Shown: piece by piece, positions 37,603 to 46,705 of the stretch | Layout: each line of letters starts with the position of its first letter | How positions within the stretch are numbered: the stretch's first letter is position 1 | NCBI RefSeq assembly: GCF_003970675.1 | Contig: NZ_CP034563.1 | Location: 186,001 to 250,000 of the forward strand | From: Flammeovirga pectinis | GTDB taxonomy: Bacteria > Bacteroidota > Bacteroidia > Cytophagales > Flammeovirgaceae | Direction of reading: 5' to 3' | Length of the DNA: 64,000 bases | Translations under genes and position numbers: made by a program | Notes under the pieces: model-generated | Database searches by the model: none | Told to the model about the DNA's origin: nothing | The model's input: only the letters and a program-made list of their open reading frames with translations

Positions 37603-38052
37603 CTATAAAATCTTTTCAAAGCATATACTACTTTCTACTTCTTCATACTGACCATAATTTGATATTACTTTATACATTCTTTTTTTATATAGGCCAATAG
37701 CCTCGGGCATTTTATCACCTGTTTCTAAAATACATTTTTTGTAACCCAATTCTTCTGCCCAATTTTCTAAATCATCAAAAAGTAAAACAGCCACTTTTTT
37801 TCCACGCATTTCTGGTACAACGTACATTCTTTTCATTTCCATAACAGATAATGCATATTCTTTCATTGCACCACAACCTACTGGTATATCATTGTAATAG
37901 GCGACAATTACATTTTTAATTTGATCTGTTGTATTGTACTTAGCAAAAAAATCATTTGTATCACCATTTCTAATTGCTAAATCTTTATCTAGTTGAAGTA
38001 CTAAATTTTGAAAGTCTATATCTGTAGAGTTTGTTCTTTTTAATGTAATCAT
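37603..38052 (-). CDS. GNAT-family N-acetyltransferase
   Basis: A 149-residue cytoplasmic protein. I chose the ATG at 38052 (MITLKRTNSTDIDFQ) over a TTG 21 bases upstream. The acetyl-CoA-binding segment is MKRMYVVPEMRGKKVAVLLF (the V-x-P-x-x-R-G-K-K pattern), followed by GYKKCILETGDKMPEAIGLY, typical of GNAT proteins. The substrate is unknown. It is a single leftward gene, convergent with the rhodanese gene and followed upstream by an unrelated lipoprotein gene. Confidence 0.85.
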   Translation of the reverse strand: MITLKRTNSTDIDFQNLVLQLDKDLAIRNGDTNDFFAKYNTTDQIKNVIVAYYNDIPVGCGAMKEYALSVMEMKRMYVVPEMRGKKVAVLLFDDLENWAEELGYKKCILETGDKMPEAIGLYKKRMYKVISNYGQYEEVESSICFEKIL

Positions 38053-38118
38053 TTCTTTAAAGTTGGTTTTCAAGAGTTTTTTATTAAAATAGAAACACTA
38101 ATACTATATTAAACACAT

Positions 38119-38991
38119 TCACTTTATTCTATATCCCATTGTAATTGATGAAACATTAAATGAGTTTATAATTCGATTATTATATGATATGTTAAACCTT
38201 TTGTACAATACACTACCTCCTATCAATGTACTCATTATAGCTATAGGAGAGTACTCATCTGTGTAACTTGAGCTTCCTAAACCCATTTTTAAATGCATAG
38301 CTAGAGATTTACTAATTTTAAAATCTAATTCTGAGTAAAACATATGATCAATAAACACAGCATTAGATTTAGGAATATATAATTCATCAATTCCTTGAGT
38401 TATTAAAGTATGTATTTTATCTCTAATATTATCATATTCCCCTCCATCCCAATATACATTGAACTGATAATTAATAATTCTGAAGTTGACATATTTAGTA
38501 GGGATTTGAAAACCTAAATTAAAATTAAACCCACCACCATAATAACTAGTTGCACTCGGTATATTCCCAATATTATTTGAATAATCTGGTAAACCGTTAT
38601 CTATAACTTTTCTTAAAGCGTATTTATTTTCTACAGATCCCACAAAATCTTGTAAACTATTTAAATTTAATTGACCTACATAAAAACTTGTCCCTACACC
38701 TATATGATGATATTTAGCTACTTTTGAATATGATAAATTTCCAAATAAAGATTGATGATCAAACACATTATCAACGTACTGTAAACTTCCATTTTCACCA
38801 TAATAATGACCTCTTCCATTCCCTTTAGAAAAACTGAGAGAGCCATTTAAAGTATACTCTGTACTATCTCTATATGTTGGGATTTCTATTGGCTGAGCTG
38901 ATACAAGTTCTCCTGAATGAGGTAATAAAACGACACAACTTTGAAAAAAGATAGATAGAATTACTAGAGAATATAATACGTTAGTTTTCAT
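38119..38991 (-). CDS. Outer-membrane-type lipoprotein, unknown function
   Basis: A 290-residue protein with a lipoprotein signal (ILSIFFQSCVVL, Cys about residue 19). The rest alternates polar and hydrophobic residues in strand-like segments (SLSFSKGNG, HHIGVGTSFYVGQL, GGGFNFNLGFQI, LAMHLKMGLGSSS, ending SSITMGYRIK), which suggests a small beta-barrel or beta-sandwich. I do not recognise a family. It is 48 bases downstream of the trypsin-like protease gene on the same strand, so the two may be cotranscribed. Confidence 0.6.
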   Translation of the reverse strand: MKTNVLYSLVILSIFFQSCVVLLPHSGELVSAQPIEIPTYRDSTEYTLNGSLSFSKGNGRGHYYGENGSLQYVDNVFDHQSLFGNLSYSKVAKYHHIGVGTSFYVGQLNLNSLQDFVGSVENKYALRKVIDNGLPDYSNNIGNIPSATSYYGGGFNFNLGFQIPTKYVNFRIINYQFNVYWDGGEYDNIRDKIHTLITQGIDELYIPKSNAVFIDHMFYSELDFKISKSLAMHLKMGLGSSSYTDEYSPIAIMSTLIGGSVLYKRFNISYNNRIINSFNVSSITMGYRIK

Positions 38992-39039
38992 TCGTAGTTT
39001 TAAGCAAAAATACTCTTTATTTTTTAATCTGAAAATTTA

Positions 39040-40041
39040 TTATTGCATTGCCAATATAATCCAATCATAAGAAGTAGATACTCTAACAAAAATACTTATA
39101 TCACCGTAATCGCCATCTGTATGATTGGGTATTGGTTTTGTTGCTCCTCCAGATAAAACACCAGCTATTTCCCAAACCCCATTATTATTTATAAACAGTG
39201 GTCCTCCACTATCTCCTTTAACAGTCGTTCCTTCAAAATCAAGTGCTACAGTATTACTAGTGCCACTGCCAAGTATTTGTTCATCTTCACTTATATAATC
39301 ATCGCCTAAAGAATTAATTGTACCAATTGGGTTATCAAAATCAATTGCTAAAAGACTGCCAGAATAGGTAATTCCATTAGCTGAAGTAGTTAAACCGGCT
39401 ACCTTTCTATCTAAAATATTACTAACAGCATGTTTTTTAGAATCTAGGTTATCATCTTGATCTGCCCTTTTTGAATAATCACCAAAGCCACAAACCCATA
39501 CTACACTTTCGAGTTGTTCTCTATTTTTACTGACTAATTTAGCGGGTGTTATAGTTGTTATTGGTGTAGAAAGTTTAACTAAACATAAATCGTTTGCGTG
39601 GCCATAATCTTGATTTCCCGTTAACCATGTAGGGTGTAAAATAACTTCTGCTACTGAATATTCGGCAATCGGATTGTTGGGATCATTTCCAACTTTTACC
39701 GTAATACCAGAGGCTCGTGCAGGGCTAAATTGTGTTTCTTGTACATAAAAATTATGTGCTGCTGTTAAAATCCATTCCTCATCAATTAGTGACCCAGATG
39801 CTGTATATTCTTGATTATCGCTCCCGTCTAAACTATATCTAAATTGTATTACAGCGTCAAAATTGGGTAAATCACTTCTATTATTGGCCGTTATAGCTTC
39901 GTATTCAGCTAATTTTTTATCATGTCTTATGCCAAACGTTGAGGTGTTTTCTTCTTTACTTACAACCTCTTCATCATCCTTATTACATGAAAAAAACAAT
40001 GCTATTGAGCACATTAATACTAAAATACGTTGATAATTCAT
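39040..40041 (-). CDS. Trypsin-like serine protease lipoprotein (S1 family)
   Basis: A 333-residue protein with a lipoprotein signal (LFFSCNKDD, Cys19). The chymotrypsin-fold triad is visible: His96 in WILTAAHNF, Asp151 in HANDLCLVKL and Ser278 in KGDSGGPLF. The specificity pocket is not obvious. It is probably anchored in the envelope facing outside or the periplasm. Length and layout are typical for secreted bacterial S1 proteases. A role in nutrition or envelope quality control is possible. Confidence 0.9.
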   Translation of the reverse strand: MNYQRILVLMCSIALFFSCNKDDEEVVSKEENTSTFGIRHDKKLAEYEAITANNRSDLPNFDAVIQFRYSLDGSDNQEYTASGSLIDEEWILTAAHNFYVQETQFSPARASGITVKVGNDPNNPIAEYSVAEVILHPTWLTGNQDYGHANDLCLVKLSTPITTITPAKLVSKNREQLESVVWVCGFGDYSKRADQDDNLDSKKHAVSNILDRKVAGLTTSANGITYSGSLLAIDFDNPIGTINSLGDDYISEDEQILGSGTSNTVALDFEGTTVKGDSGGPLFINNNGVWEIAGVLSGGATKPIPNHTDGDYGDISIFVRVSTSYDWIILAMQ

Positions 40042-40202
40042 AGGAATCTTCCTTAGGTTTAAAATAGATAATTGGCTAATCTTAAAGATACAAATGCAGT
40101 TTAAACCTAATAATAAGTAATTCTATTTTAGCTATAACTCTCTTCTGATAATTTGAAGAATATAATTGAAGATGTTCTTTAATAAATACAATTAGTAATG
40201 AC

Positions 40203-40240
40203 AAAAAAAAGAGCAATTAAGATACTATCCTAATTGCTCT
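40203..40240 (-). terminator. Terminator of the GlcG-like gene
   Basis: A perfect 10-bp stem AGAGCAATTA (40210-40219) / TAATTGCTCT (40231-40240) with an A-run at 40203-40210, which is a T-run on the minus strand. Confidence 0.85.
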
Positions 40241-40263
40241 TTCTAAGTATTTTAAAGTACTTA

Positions 40264-40671
40264 TTATTTTCCTAATGCTTCAATACCAGCCATAGCAACT
40301 GCATGATCATCTTCAACAGTACTACCACTTACACCAATAGCACCAATTATATTTCCAGTTTCTTGACATTTGATTGGCACACCACCTGGGAATGTAATTA
40401 ACCCATTATTTGAATGTTCAATATTGTAAAGAGCTCCACCCGGTTGAGATAATTCTCCAATTATTCCTGTATTCATATCAAAAAATCTAGCTGTTTTTGC
40501 TTTTTTAATTGAGATATCTAGAGAACCTAACCATGCACCATCCATACGAGCAAATGCAGTTAAATTAGCTCCTCCATCTACAACAGCAATGTTCATTTTT
40601 ACGCCTAACTCTTCTGACTTAGCTTTTGCTGCGTTAATAATTTTTTCTGAGTTTTCTAATGAGATGTTCAT
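40264..40671 (-). CDS. GlcG/HbpS family protein
   Basis: A 135-residue cytoplasmic protein of the GlcG/HbpS (DUF336) family. [30 protein letters not shown] and [18 protein letters not shown] are the family's conserved blocks. HbpS binds heme and is linked to redox sensing in Streptomyces; GlcG is in the E. coli glycolate operon with unknown role. It lies 124 bases downstream of an AraC-type regulator on the same strand and ends at a strong terminator. The regulator may control it. Confidence 0.85.
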   Translation of the reverse strand: MNISLENSEKIINAAKAKSEELGVKMNIAVVDGGANLTAFARMDGAWLGSLDISIKKAKTARFFDMNTGIIGELSQPGGALYNIEHSNNGLITFPGGVPIKCQETGNIIGAIGVSGSTVEDDHAVAMAGIEALGK

Positions 40672-40794
40672 ATTACTTTATTTATAATTATTGTTTCTGA
40701 ATGCATCGCAAACATACTAGATCTTTTTTATCATATAGTTACTAGAAAAGTCCGACCTGTTGTGAAAAAAGTTCAGATGTAAAAAATTATCTAT

Positions 40795-41640
40795 TTAAGC
40801 TATTTCAGTAGGACTCACACCAAATTTCTTCTTAAACGCATTACTAAAATTAGATAAATTATGATATCCAAGATCTAAATAGATATCAGAAGGTGTCTTA
40901 TTTTCTTTGTCCAACAATTCTTTTGCTTTATCTAAACGCTTATCTCTTAACCATTTGCCTGGCGACATATTGTATTCCTCTTTAAAATGTCTTTTAAAAG
41001 TTGATAGGCTCATATTACAGAGAAAAGCAATTTCTTCTAAACTTAAGGATGAAAATATATTTTGCTCAATACTCACTTTAAAAGAGGAATTCTTTTTCTG
41101 ACTTTCAAGAGATATCAAAAACTTCTCAAATGATTTGCCATATTTTCTTAGTAGATAGATTAAAAGCTCATCAAATTTTATTGATAAAAGCTTGTCGTTT
41201 AATTTGGCTTGAGGCTCATTAATATTAAAAAGAGAATCTATGTAAGAAGTGAGGTAATTATCATTTTCAATACAGAAAAAAGTTTCTTCTATTTCTTCGT
41301 TCTCTTCAGCTCCTTTATCTATATACTCATTAATAAATTTAGACAGCCTTTCTTCCGTAAAAAAAAGTAATTTACAAAAATAGTTTTCTTCTGGATTGAG
41401 TAATTCACTCCACAAACAATTTCCCTTTCTTAGCAAAATGGATTGTTTTTCATTTACAGTTACAGCTCTGTCTGCATAATGTACTTCTTTCCTTCCTTTC
41501 TGTAAGAAGCTAAACATATGCATATTGAGGTTGACTTTTGTTTTAATAATTTCTTTTGACATTTGAAGGTTATATATCAAAAGTTCTTTATCTGATAAAT
41601 CAGATTGAATATAGTGTTCTGGGATATTTTCGATTGTCAT
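40795..41640 (-). CDS. AraC-family transcriptional regulator
   Basis: A 281-residue protein. I prefer the ATG at 41640 to the TTG at 41643. The N-terminal half (about 1-170) is a cupin-like effector-binding domain, and the C-terminal 95 residues hold the AraC double helix-turn-helix: LSLEEIAFLCNMSLSTFKRH and DLGYHNLSNFSNAFKKKFGV, ending SPTEIA. It is a DNA-binding activator or repressor whose ligand is unknown. Its likely targets are itself and the GlcG-like gene downstream, or the divergent neighbourhood. Confidence 0.9.
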   Translation of the reverse strand: MTIENIPEHYIQSDLSDKELLIYNLQMSKEIIKTKVNLNMHMFSFLQKGRKEVHYADRAVTVNEKQSILLRKGNCLWSELLNPEENYFCKLLFFTEERLSKFINEYIDKGAEENEEIEETFFCIENDNYLTSYIDSLFNINEPQAKLNDKLLSIKFDELLIYLLRKYGKSFEKFLISLESQKKNSSFKVSIEQNIFSSLSLEEIAFLCNMSLSTFKRHFKEEYNMSPGKWLRDKRLDKAKELLDKENKTPSDIYLDLGYHNLSNFSNAFKKKFGVSPTEIA

Positions 41641-41786
41641 CAATTTTTTTCTTTTTGATGAGAGATTTTTTATTCAATTTACTTTCCATATTAGAAGGTA
41701 AAAGTATGCATAATTAATTTTGATAGAAATCTACTAAACATACCTTTAATAGTAAAACAAATTGCCACAAAGCTTTTGTTAAAGTA

Positions 41787-42827
41787 TCAGTCTATATCTC
41801 TTTTTAATATCTTAATGATTCTACTATTTATTATTTCTGACAAATTCCAAAATAATAAATCAGCATCTGTAGTACTGTAAAATACAATTACAACAGCATC
41901 TAATTCTTTATTATAATTAGCAAAACTTTGATATCCAGGTACCCAACCTGCATGTTCGTATTTATAGATTGAAGAATATATTTCTTGTTCTCCATCATTA
42001 AAAACTGCCCCATTGTTTAGTGCTCTTAAAAAAACACCTACGTCTTCTGCAGTTGCCAACATACCATGTTCATTTCCCCTTAAATTGTAAGGGTAACCAA
42101 TATGATACCCACTCATTACGTTTAAACTATCTACATCATTTAGAGAAGCAAATGTATTTTGTAAATGAAGAGGCGTTAGTACTTCTTCTTGAATAAACTG
42201 GAAATGAGAATAGCCTAAAACATTGTCCATTATTTTACTAAGCAATAAATAGTTTGTATTGCAATATTCATAGTCTTCTCCAGGTTTAAAGTTTGCAGGT
42301 TGATCTAAAATTAAAGCAAGACTTTCTTCATAAGTTGCCGTTGGTTGAGCCCAAAAATTTGGTGCATCTGTAAAATTGGGAATCCCACTTCTATGCTGTA
42401 CCATTAACCTTAAGGTGATTTCATTCGCATTATCAATTCTACCATCTAGTTCAGGCAAATAATCTACAATGGTTTTATCCAAAGAAAGCCGACCCTGCTT
42501 TACTAATTTTGTAACTGCAACAACATTGTATAATTTACTGATACTCGCAATTTTAAAAAGTGCATTCGGTTTTGCAGGAATCTTCTCTTCTCTATTATCC
42601 CAACCCGCTGCAAAGTATTGAGGTTGTTTCCCTGCCTGATCTACATAAGCAATAATACCTTCGTAACCATAATCAAGGCTATTTTCTAATTGTTCTTGAA
42701 TGGTATCTGGTAAGGGTGGAATCCAAGCTTTTACTAAAACCCACGGCACAAAAAACATGGAAATAATTGTAGAAATAAGCAATACTACTCTAAAAATCTT
42801 TTTGGCTGTTGTTGTTTGTTTTTTCAT
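41787..42827 (-). CDS. Membrane-anchored serine hydrolase, beta-lactamase/class C PBP-like
   Basis: A 346-residue protein with an N-terminal membrane anchor (about 10-32). The serine beta-lactamase/DD-peptidase-type motifs are present: S95-I-S-K98 in FKIASISKLYN and Y188-C-N190 in YEYCNTNYLLL. A clear K-T/S-G is not seen; GHTP-type wording is replaced by YEHAGWVPGYQS. Such proteins include esterases and peptidases of the beta-lactamase superfamily. It is probably not a true beta-lactamase. It is divergent from the nitric-oxide module and looks unrelated to it. Confidence 0.85.
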   Translation of the reverse strand: MKKQTTTAKKIFRVVLLISTIISMFFVPWVLVKAWIPPLPDTIQEQLENSLDYGYEGIIAYVDQAGKQPQYFAAGWDNREEKIPAKPNALFKIASISKLYNVVAVTKLVKQGRLSLDKTIVDYLPELDGRIDNANEITLRLMVQHRSGIPNFTDAPNFWAQPTATYEESLALILDQPANFKPGEDYEYCNTNYLLLSKIMDNVLGYSHFQFIQEEVLTPLHLQNTFASLNDVDSLNVMSGYHIGYPYNLRGNEHGMLATAEDVGVFLRALNNGAVFNDGEQEIYSSIYKYEHAGWVPGYQSFANYNKELDAVVIVFYSTTDADLLFWNLSEIINSRIIKILKRDID

Positions 42828-43014
42828 AGTTTGGGTGAAGTGCTCTCTATATTTTGTCTTAAAAAAAGAAGTAGTTAATACTCGTCTATAATCACTTGTA
42901 AAATGTTAAAAATTAAATTGATTTACAAATCAAATTTCTTTGGTTGTAATTACATTCAATTTTTCTCATAAACCAAAAATAGAACTTTTTAATCAATTGT
43001 TAACAATAGAAAAC

Positions 43015-43040
43015 TATAAAGGATAGATTTGTCCTTTATA
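43015..43040. promoter_or_regulatory. Candidate operator: 9-bp arms, 8-base spacer, over the Rrf2 -33 box
   Basis: TATAAAGGA (43015-43023) and TCCTTTATA (43032-43040) are perfect inverted repeats separated by TAGATTTG. The spacer contains the TTTG that fits the -33 box, so a bound dimer would block the promoter. This suggests autorepression by the Rrf2 protein. Confidence 0.7.
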
Positions 43041-43058
43041 AAAATATACCTACATTTG
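43028..43058 (+). promoter_or_regulatory. Consensus promoter of the Rrf2 gene
   Basis: TTTG at 43028-43031 and TAcaTTTG at 43051-43058 are separated by 19 bases, matching the -33/-7 promoter of Bacteroidota. The ATG at 43066 is 8 bases from the -7 box, so the transcript should be almost leaderless. Confidence 0.75.
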
Positions 43059-43065
43059 TGTCGTT

Positions 43066-43497
43066 ATGTTTTCAAAAGCTTGTCAATATGGATTGAAGGC
43101 TGTCATCTTTTTAGGAAAGGAGTCAGCGAAGGGTAATAAAGTTGGGGTTAACGAAATTGCAGAAGCAATTGACTCTCCAAAAGCTTTTACCTCTAAGGTT
43201 TTGCAATCTCTAAGTAAAAAGAAGATTGTAACATCGGTTAAAGGGCCGTATGGTGGTTTTTACATCAATAAAGAAGTCTGTACTAGTACATCTTTAAGTG
43301 AAATTGTAAAAATTATTGATGGAGATAAAGTATATACTGCTTGTCTCTTAGGGTTTAATAGTTGCGATAAAGAGAACCCCTGCCCAATGCATGATCGATT
43401 TGTTGAAGTAAGAGAAAACTTAAAAAAGAAATTAGAAGCAACTACTGTTCAAGTATTAATTGATGAAATAGGTTTAGACTTCTTCAATTTTAAATAA
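43066..43497 (+). CDS. Rrf2-family Fe-S regulator, NsrR-like
   Basis: A 143-residue DNA-binding protein. It starts MFSKACQYGLKAVIFLG, the Rrf2 helix-turn-helix region continuing with NEIAEAIDSPKAFTSKVLQS, followed by the wing (VTSVKGPYGGFYI). Cys93, Cys100 and Cys106 (CLLGFNSC-DKENPC) are the likely ligands of an iron-sulfur cluster. In NsrR the cluster reacts with nitric oxide and releases repression. It lies directly upstream of a membrane protein and a nitric-oxide reductase, so it is a good candidate nitric-oxide sensor. A palindrome over its own promoter supports autoregulation. Confidence 0.88.
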   Translation: MFSKACQYGLKAVIFLGKESAKGNKVGVNEIAEAIDSPKAFTSKVLQSLSKKKIVTSVKGPYGGFYINKEVCTSTSLSEIVKIIDGDKVYTACLLGFNSCDKENPCPMHDRFVEVRENLKKKLEATTVQVLIDEIGLDFFNFK

Positions 43498-43510
43498 AAA
43501 TTTATTTTAA

Positions 43511-43532
43511 TAAAAGATAAAAAGGTCTTTTA
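43511..43532. promoter_or_regulatory. Second operator-like palindrome upstream of the 4-TM gene
   Basis: TAAAAGA (43511-43517) and TCTTTTA (43526-43532) face each other across an 8-base spacer, as at 43015-43040. Partial symmetry continues outward. It lies 13 bases before the ATG at 43545, between the regulator and the rest of the module. Confidence 0.55.
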
Positions 43533-43544
43533 ATATAATTTAGA

Positions 43545-44003
43545 ATGAAAAATATAAATATTGCTCTTATATATTTATGGATTGGGTTTGTTTGTGCCAT
43601 TAGCTTTATGGAAGCGTGGTTAAAATTTCAAGCCCCAGGAGTAACTTTAGAAATTGGTTTAGGGATTGGTACGTTGGTATTTAGTGCCTTAAATGGTGTG
43701 GAAATATGTTTCGCTGTTATGTTATTTGCCGATACATTATACCGTCATATTAAATTTCCGAGTGTTTTTGTGTGTAGAAGAGAATACTTGTACCTCTCCC
43801 TTCCAATTTTTATACTCTTTATTCAATCAATTTGGATACTCCCTGAATTAAATGAAAGAGCACAAAATATTATAAATAATATAGCTGTTCCGCCTAGTTA
43901 TATGCATGCTTTTTTTGGATTCCTAGAAGTAGCAAAAGTACTAACACTCTTTTATTTAGGTAGTTTCTATCTAAAAAAGGTCGAGGTGATAAAATCATTA
44001 TAA
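43545..44003 (+). CDS. Four-helix membrane protein of the nitric-oxide module, unknown function
   Basis: A 152-residue protein with four hydrophobic helices (about residues 6-23, 40-62, 82-102 and 120-142). It has His and Glu residues in or near helices (CAISFMEAWLKF, GVEICFAV, PPSYMHAFFGFLEVAK), which may be metal or heme ligands, but I cannot assign a family. It lies 47 bases after the regulator and 53 bases before the qNOR gene, and an operator-like palindrome precedes it. Its likely job is to help nitric-oxide detoxification, inferred from position only. Confidence 0.65.
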   Translation: MKNINIALIYLWIGFVCAISFMEAWLKFQAPGVTLEIGLGIGTLVFSALNGVEICFAVMLFADTLYRHIKFPSVFVCRREYLYLSLPIFILFIQSIWILPELNERAQNIINNIAVPPSYMHAFFGFLEVAKVLTLFYLGSFYLKKVEVIKSL

Positions 44004-44056
44004 ACAAACTATGTACTCTACAAAAAGTACTATTCAACTCTAAATAAACTCTTAAC

Positions 44057-46272
44057 ATGAAAAAAATTTGGTTAATTTTCTCTAGCATAATGCTGTTGTC
44101 TTTTGCAGTATTAGTTTGGGTAGGTACAGAAATCTATCAGAAACAACCTCCAATTCCAGACAAAGTAATTGTTCAAGAAACAGGTGAAGTTCTTTTTACA
44201 AAAGACGATATTCAAACTGGTCAGAATGTATGGGAATCAATTGGAGGTATGGAAATGGGCTCTATTTGGGGACACGGTAGTTATGTTGCTCCAGATTGGT
44301 CTGCAGATTGGATACATAAAGAAGCTATCTATATTCTAAATAACTGGTCGGAAAAAGAGTTTGCTAAAGAATATGAGCAATTGCCTGCTGTAGATCAAAG
44401 AATACTTCAAGTTAAATTAAGGGCAGCTATAAAAACCAATACGTACAACAGTTCAACAAAAGAAATAACTATTTCCAGATTAAGGTTAGCTGCTATTCAG
44501 AAAAACATGAATTACTATGCTGCATTGTTTAAAAATGGGAATGCTAAATATGCAATGCAAAAAGGAGTTCTTACGGATAAAAGTAAACTCTTTCAATTAA
44601 ATGCATTCTTATTTTGGACTTCTTGGGCGGCAAGTACAGATAGACCTGACCAAGACTATACGTATACTTCTAATTGGCCTCACGAACCTTTAATTGGTAA
44701 TACGTTAACAAATGACTCTATGATTTGGTCTGGGTTTTCTGTTATATTACTAATCTTATTTATCGGAATTCTAACGTTCTACTATTTAAAAACTCACGAA
44801 GGAGAAGAGGGAATTGCAAAGCCAACGGCTGATCCTATGAAGAGTTTTAAATTGGTACCATCACAAAAAGCAGTATTAAAATACTATATCGTAATTTCTT
44901 TACTAATAGCATTACAGGTGGTTTTAGGTGCTATAACCGTACATTATACTGTTGAAGGACAAGGCTTTTTTGGCTTTGAACTTTCTAAATTCTTACCTTA
45001 TGTAGTAACACGTACTTGGCATACACAACTTGCTGTATTCTGGATTGCGGCAACATGGTTAGCAACTGGTTTATTCTTAGCACCAATTGTAAGTGGTAAA
45101 GAAATGAAAGTACATATTTACGGTATTAATTTCTTATTTGTAGCTCTACTTATTATTGTTCTAGGTTCTATGGCAGGAGAATGGTTAGGTGTTCATCAAT
45201 TCTTTGATCTTACTACTAATTTCTTCTTTGGGCATCAAGGATACGAATATGTTGATTTGGGTAGGTTCTGGCAAATTTTATTAGGTGTAGGCTTAGTGTT
45301 ATGGATGATAATGGTGGGTAGGCACGTAGTTTATGGAATCAGAAAAAATGATGATTCTAAACACTTACTTATTATCCTTCTTATCTCTGTAATGGCCATC
45401 GGAATGTTCTTTTTCTCTGGTTTGGTATATGGAGAAAACAGTAGTTTACCTGTTATTAATTATTGGAGATGGTGGTTAGTTCACCTTTGGGTTGAAGGAT
45501 TTTTTGAAGTATTTGCCACAGTTGTAATCGCCTTTATATTCTTTAAATTAGAAATTATATCTGTAAAAACAGCTAGTTTTACTGCAATAACATCTGCTTG
45601 TATATTTTTATCTGGGGGATTATTGGTACGTTACATCATTTGTATTTTTCTGGAACACCAGTACAAGCTATTGCTCTTGGTGCCACATTTAGTGCTTTAG
45701 AGGTAGTTCCTTTAACATTAATGGGCTTCGAAATTTTTGAGAGTTGGAACATCTTAAAAAGCTACGATTGGATTAAAAAATATAAATGGCCAATTTTCTT
45801 CTTTATATCCGTATCATTTTGGAATATGTTAGGTGCTGGAGTGTTTGGTTTCTTAATTAACCCTCCTATTGCATTGTACTATATACAAGGGTTAAATACC
45901 ACGGCTGTTCATGCACATACAGCATTATTTGGTGTGTATGGTATGTTAGGTATGGGCTTTATTATTCTTTGTTTAAGACTTTCTACATCAGAAATCTGGG
46001 AAGAAAAACACCTAAAAAGAGCATTTTGGTGTTTAAATATAGGGTTAATTACTATGGTGGTAATAAGTTTATTACCAATTGGAATAATTCAATTTTATAC
46101 CTCTCTTACAAAAGGGTATTCTTATGCAAGAAGTTCTGACTTACTCTATTCTCCATTAGTTCAAACATTAAAATGGAGTAGAATACTAGGAGATGTCATT
46201 TTCTCTATAGGTATTTATTATTTCTGTCTTTTCACTGTAAAACAGACTATTAAAGCCATTAAATCAAATTAA
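44057..46272 (+). pseudogene. norZ: Quinol-dependent nitric-oxide reductase (qNOR), interrupted by a single-base frameshift
   Basis: The two overlapping frames 44057-45700 and 45598-46272 join into one normal-length qNOR of about 738 residues. The N-terminal extension has a membrane anchor and the QNVWESIGGMEMGSIWGHGS quinol-domain block; the catalytic part has RTWHTQLAVFWIA, HLWVEGFFEVFATV and, after the break, GTLHHLYFSG and VHAHTALFGVYG. A run of five G at 45614-45618 should be six; one missing G shifts the frame after LSGG. The truncated product would lack the two His (LHH) that bind the non-heme iron and later heme ligands, so it could not work. The enzyme reduces NO to N2O with quinol electrons. 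The break is a true lesion or a sequencing error. Confidence 0.9.
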
Positions 46273-46274
46273 AA

Positions 46275-46313
46275 GTAGTAAAATCAAGTACAAAAGTTAT
46301 TTGATTTTACTAC
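46275..46313 (+). terminator. Hairpin directly after qNOR
   Basis: A perfect 13-bp stem GTAGTAAAATCAA (46275-46287) / TTGATTTTACTAC (46301-46313) begins two bases after the qNOR stop. The T-rich tail is weak (CAATTGATTATTTTC). It may terminate or partly attenuate the module. Confidence 0.6.
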
Positions 46314-46330
46314 CAATTGATTATTTTCAC

Positions 46331-46366
46331 TTAGAGAGTAGTTTATTTCTAATAACTGCTCTCTAA
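46331..46366 (+). other. Second hairpin, in the leader of the 76-residue gene
   Basis: TTAGAGAGTAGTT (46331-46343) pairs with AACTGCTCTCTAA (46354-46366) with one position that becomes a G-U pair in RNA. It lies 35 bases before the ATG at 46402 and has no T-run, so it looks more like a leader structure than a terminator. Confidence 0.5.
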
Positions 46367-46401
46367 CCCTTAACTCATATTTCTAATAAAAATTAAATAC
46401 T

Positions 46402-46632
46402 ATGTCAGATCAACCTTGGTTACCCACTTTAATAACTTCTACTCCACAAGAAGGGTACGAGTTAGCTATCAAATTGTCTAGAATGGGAGTAAAATCAACT
46501 CAACCTAATGTTGAATTATTAAAGAAAATGCGTCCAGATTATGCAGAAAATGCTGATAGTTTAACGAAAGCATCGCAAGTAATTGCTATCAACTTTCAAA
46601 CTGTAGCTGCAGCCAATAATTATTGGAGATAA
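46402..46632 (+). CDS. Small soluble protein, 76 residues, unknown function
   Basis: The protein MSDQPWLPTLITSTPQEGYE and onward is short, without signal or membrane segments, and mainly helical (SRMGVKSTQPNVELLKKM; DSLTKASQVIAINFQTVAAA). It does not match a family I can name. It follows the qNOR gene by 129 bases holding two strong hairpins and precedes a bidirectional terminator, so it may have its own promoter or be expressed at a reduced level from the nitric-oxide module. A role linked to nitric-oxide stress is a guess from location. Confidence 0.6.
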   Translation: MSDQPWLPTLITSTPQEGYELAIKLSRMGVKSTQPNVELLKKMRPDYAENADSLTKASQVIAINFQTVAAANNYWR

Positions 46633-46646
46633 GACAGCCTTTTTAT

Positions 46647-46687
46647 AGTAAAAACAGCTTCTAAATCAGTTTGGAAGCTGTTTTTTG
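46647..46687. terminator. Bidirectional terminator between convergent genes
   Basis: An 11-bp stem AAAACAGCTTC (46651-46661) / GAAGCTGTTTT (46674-46684) with A and T runs on either side. It serves the rightward 76-residue gene and the leftward nucleotidase gene. Confidence 0.85.
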
Positions 46688-46705
46688 ATAAAGAGTATTG
46701 CTGTT

